A program made the translations under genes and the position numbers. Below, in pieces: positions 63,601 to 64,000 of a DNA stretch of 64,000 bases (the stretch's first letter is position 1; each line of letters starts with the position of its first letter). Source of the stretch: Lujinxingia vulgaris (GTDB lineage: Bacteria > Myxococcota_A > Bradymonadia > Bradymonadales > Bradymonadaceae). Below the pieces are notes generated by a model. That model ran no database searches, was not told where the DNA came from, and was given only the letters and a program-made list of their open reading frames with translations. The stretch covers positions 1 through 64,000 of the forward strand of contig NZ_VOSL01000002.1 of the NCBI RefSeq assembly GCF_007997005.1. The letters run 5' to 3'.

Positions 63601-64000
63601 CGGCGCAGCGCTTTGGCCTGACCCTCGGGGAGCGGCGCGTACACCGACAACGAGCGACCGTCGGACGCCGAGCCCAGCCCTCGGATCACCGCATAGACTT
63701 TATCCCCGTCGCGCTCCGCATCCTCCAGGCGCTTCATCGCAAACATTCCCATGCCTTCGCCCATCAACGTGCCGTCGGCACCGTCGGCGAAGGGGCGGCA
63801 GTCGCCACTGGGGGAGAGCGCCGGGGTTTTGGAGAAACACATGTACATGAAGATGTCGTTAAAGCAGTCCACCCCGCCGGTGATCACGACATCGGAGTGC
63901 CCGAGATAGAGCTCATTGAGCCCCATCGCCATCGCCGAGAGTGAGGAGGCGCACGCCGCATCCGTGATGCAGTTGGTGCCGCCGAGGTCGAAGCGGTTGG
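57669..64000 (-). CDS. PfaA-like PUFA synthase subunit (5' end outside window)
   Basis: The visible roughly 2109 residues begin inside the ketosynthase at GGTNCITDAACASSLSAMAM (active-site cysteine), then VEAHGTGTRAGDAAEF and KSQIGHTKAAAG. Next come a malonyl-acyltransferase (VAGHSYGEVSALQ near 62510), a long low-complexity linker (about 61000-61800), three nearly identical ACPs each with DLGIDSIKRVEIL (serine carries phosphopantetheine), and a ketoreductase (ILIASGGARGVTAHCLIEL, SSVAARTGNTGQVDYAMANE). The protein ends with a PKS-type dehydratase (FLKGHSVQGHPVLPAAVALDW, ALVDGALQLALTQ). This KS-MAT-ACPx3-KR-DH order is that of PfaA. It overlaps the next gene by ATGA. The enoyl reductase partner (PfaD type) is not in the window and may lie upstream. 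Confidence 0.93.
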   Translation of the reverse strand, partial: NRFDLGGTNCITDAACASSLSAMAMGLNELYLGHSDVVITGGVDCFNDIFMYMCFSKTPALSPSGDCRPFADGADGTLMGEGMGMFAMKRLEDAERDGDKVYAVIRGLGSASDGRSLSVYAPLPEGQAKALRRAHERAGFAPETIELVEAHGTGTRAGDAAEFEGLRLAFGGNKTPQDSENTQETTNQPWCALGSVKSQIGHTKAAAGAAGLFKVVMALHHKVLPPTIKVGQPNPKMGIDESPFYLNTEARPWVRGDDHPRRAGLSSFGFGGSNFHVALEEYQGPAETPDRLRALKTELFVYGADDLGSLKHTLTSLQKNLEVQPDDEGDKRELLAFKAHNSQSTFNPRSSIRLALIAGSLDELGKKIAQALANFDAEKIDFDLPGMWVRQGASTQGKVAFLYPGQGSQYVGMGADLAMAFDRAREVWDTAAPLGLHHKVFPPPAFGKEQKEAQELALRETEWAQPAIGADSLARQAMLQALGLKPDMVAGHSYGEVSALQAAGAFDPATMLNIAARRGQLMAEAATTTSGAMCAVRMAADELREVLSGCDADVVIANDNSPTQVVISGSVEAIETAESFLDEQLITFIRLPVATAFHSPIVADAAPAFGAFLGEQAFGDLKCEAFANVSARAYTPDNADAIRQSLQAQISSPVRFVEMIRAMHEAGARTFVEVGPQGVLSGLVKRILSGEDFETIALDARGKDDVTALFEALGRLSALGIALDFGALWEGYATPSDPRERPRSKFTIKLNGANYGRPYPPEGGAAALPAPNPDVAVRPDVSTSPDSPDTLNSSNISSTSTTSTTSSTSDLRGAFAPAAYAAHDTSHDSTRDKTTMSEQQYTNGQPTAPGQPAAPTQQAYRNGQAPAAGQPTAPASAQAFAEYQRAMADSHMAYLQLMERSVAQAQMAYMQAMETSFAQWCQAGGQVPVAPSIPAPQAAVTQPTVMPQAPVNGYRAQAQTQPPVAPQPPVTPQPPVAPVAWQDREDRYHAVHPLMGGLRSQTSAASLNGHGATTAAPAQNQAVTQPRVVSQPAASAPTTTPSADLARTFMDVVADKTGYPAEMLDASMALEADLGIDSIKRVEILSAVQEKLPELPELDPSKMASLKTLGDIVAYLQSTAPAQSGGSPAQNHAQAQPTVTQNAPASAPAADLTTTFMDVVADKTGYPAEMLDASMALEADLGIDSIKRVEILSAVQEKLPELPELDPSKMASLKTLGDIVAYLQSTAPAQSGGSPAQNNAQAQPTVTQNAPASAPAADLTTTFMDVVADKTGYPAEMLDASMALEADLGIDSIKRVEILSAVQEKLPELPELDPSKMASLKTLGDIVGYMNTLGSTGAAEDNSLGKSEPSAVTVPLPTRYAVERVAAPSAGLTFLSNAPITVIDDRGGVANALAGLLSERGYQADVVDELDEDGAVAQLLDLRGLRETPDVDSALHLQRNAFACARLAARKTTLQTYALIQDTGGSFGLSDVPQGPRAWLGGLSALAKTAALEWPSTLVKSIDVASQGRDPQAVARRLADELLGGGPELEVALAANFLRYTLRATKTDAPTEGPLTLGASDILIASGGARGVTAHCLIELARQAQPTIILLGRTALDEEPAELREARTDAEIKRVLLTRARSAGESPSLKEIGRMAAKTLAQREVRQTLAAMEAAGARARYLVADVRDRDALHRAFETVRNDFGPPTALLHAAGVLADKTIDQKSDDDFNFVFDTKVDGLRALLEVSADDPLRFIGAFSSVAARTGNTGQVDYAMANETLNKVVAAQAAERAKNHPDRPALLTRSLGWGPWDGGMVDASLRAHFESRGVSLIDLHAGARAFVCELREDAAGTEIVLGDGLLDDAVRARATTFVSARTHDFLKGHSVQGHPVLPAAVALDWLHAIARQAIPAADTLRLRDFKVLRGVTLENFESPDACWRFELRATAQAGTEDLLLEVLDEEGNRRFSAKTMAEAQPTVTPLSIPERFEDATLDVDAVYERCLFHTGPFRLIRAADGLGHPDACATLLRAVDAGWKTASWAGDPALVDGALQLALTQAALSDGRANLPTAIAEFVDLGLSQCDGPVELLARTRDVNAHRAIFDLDLRCADGQLAATLRGLEMYFRSEQLL
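60010..60880. repeat. three tandem 321-bp ACP repeats
   Basis: The ACP plus linker unit recurs with a constant 321-bp (107-codon) period: the GATGGAGTCGATGCCCAGGT block lies at 60120, 60441 and 60762. Differences between copies are few. The linker of each unit, except at the C-terminal end, contains GACCGTGGGTTG, read as QPTVTQNAPAS. Confidence 0.93.

Noticed and set aside
57669-64000. Heterocyst-glycolipid-type synthase as an alternative for the operon
   Set aside because: Tandem ACPs with DSIKRVEIL, KS-CLF pairing and multiple FabA-like dehydratases fit PUFA synthases better, although KS phylogeny was not run.

Overview
The window is high-GC DNA from a Gram-negative bacterium. Its gene content is deltaproteobacterial in character (Myxococcota or Bradymonadota type). 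There are many lipoproteins with acidic, low-complexity leaders, a sensor Ser/Thr kinase, RCC1-like, PKD/PPC and right-handed beta-helix surface proteins, a PspF-like sigma-54 activator, and a polyunsaturated fatty acid (PUFA) synthase operon whose domain order resembles the myxobacterial type. The taxonomic call is inference; no rRNA or tRNA gene was seen.

Layout. 1-15.4 kb is mostly housekeeping: the end of a LuxC-like reductase, a LuxE-like synthetase, a degenerate ABC pair, a membrane-anchored beta-helix protein, prfA, rho, RNase G, glpK, a sensor Ser/Thr kinase and a universal stress protein. 15.4-45.3 kb is accessory: lipoproteins and secreted enzymes, an M23 peptidase beside a long hexanucleotide microsatellite, a three-gene sulfur operon with a divergent sigma-54 activator and a near-consensus sigma-54 promoter, a LysR regulator, a hemolysin III protein, a frameshifted PAS histidine kinase, and a REP-associated tyrosine transposase (RAYT). 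45.6-64 kb is one minus-strand operon, translationally coupled by ATGA overlaps: a PfaA-like subunit (5' end outside the window), a PfaC-like subunit with a fused acyltransferase, and a single-chain biotin-dependent acyl-CoA carboxylase that probably supplies malonyl-CoA.

The most striking feature is a short palindromic repeat, consensus TGACCSWGGGTYG (for example GACCCAGGGTC, GACCGAGGGTC, GACCGTGGGTC). By hand count about 100 copies lie in arrays in most intergenic gaps between 20.5 and 45.6 kb. None was seen in the first 20 kb. Nearly all copies have the same polarity until the RAYT gene at 44.3-45.3 kb. The array on the other side of that gene is inverted, as expected for a REP/RAYT system. 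The same motif occurs inside the fatty-acid operon, read as TTQGHP/TTLGHP-like peptides. It fills interdomain linkers of the synthase and forms a roughly 60-residue in-frame insertion within the biotin carboxylase domain. Two other repeat families, a 48-51 bp tandem array, a structured element downstream of rng and an orphan terminator are also described.
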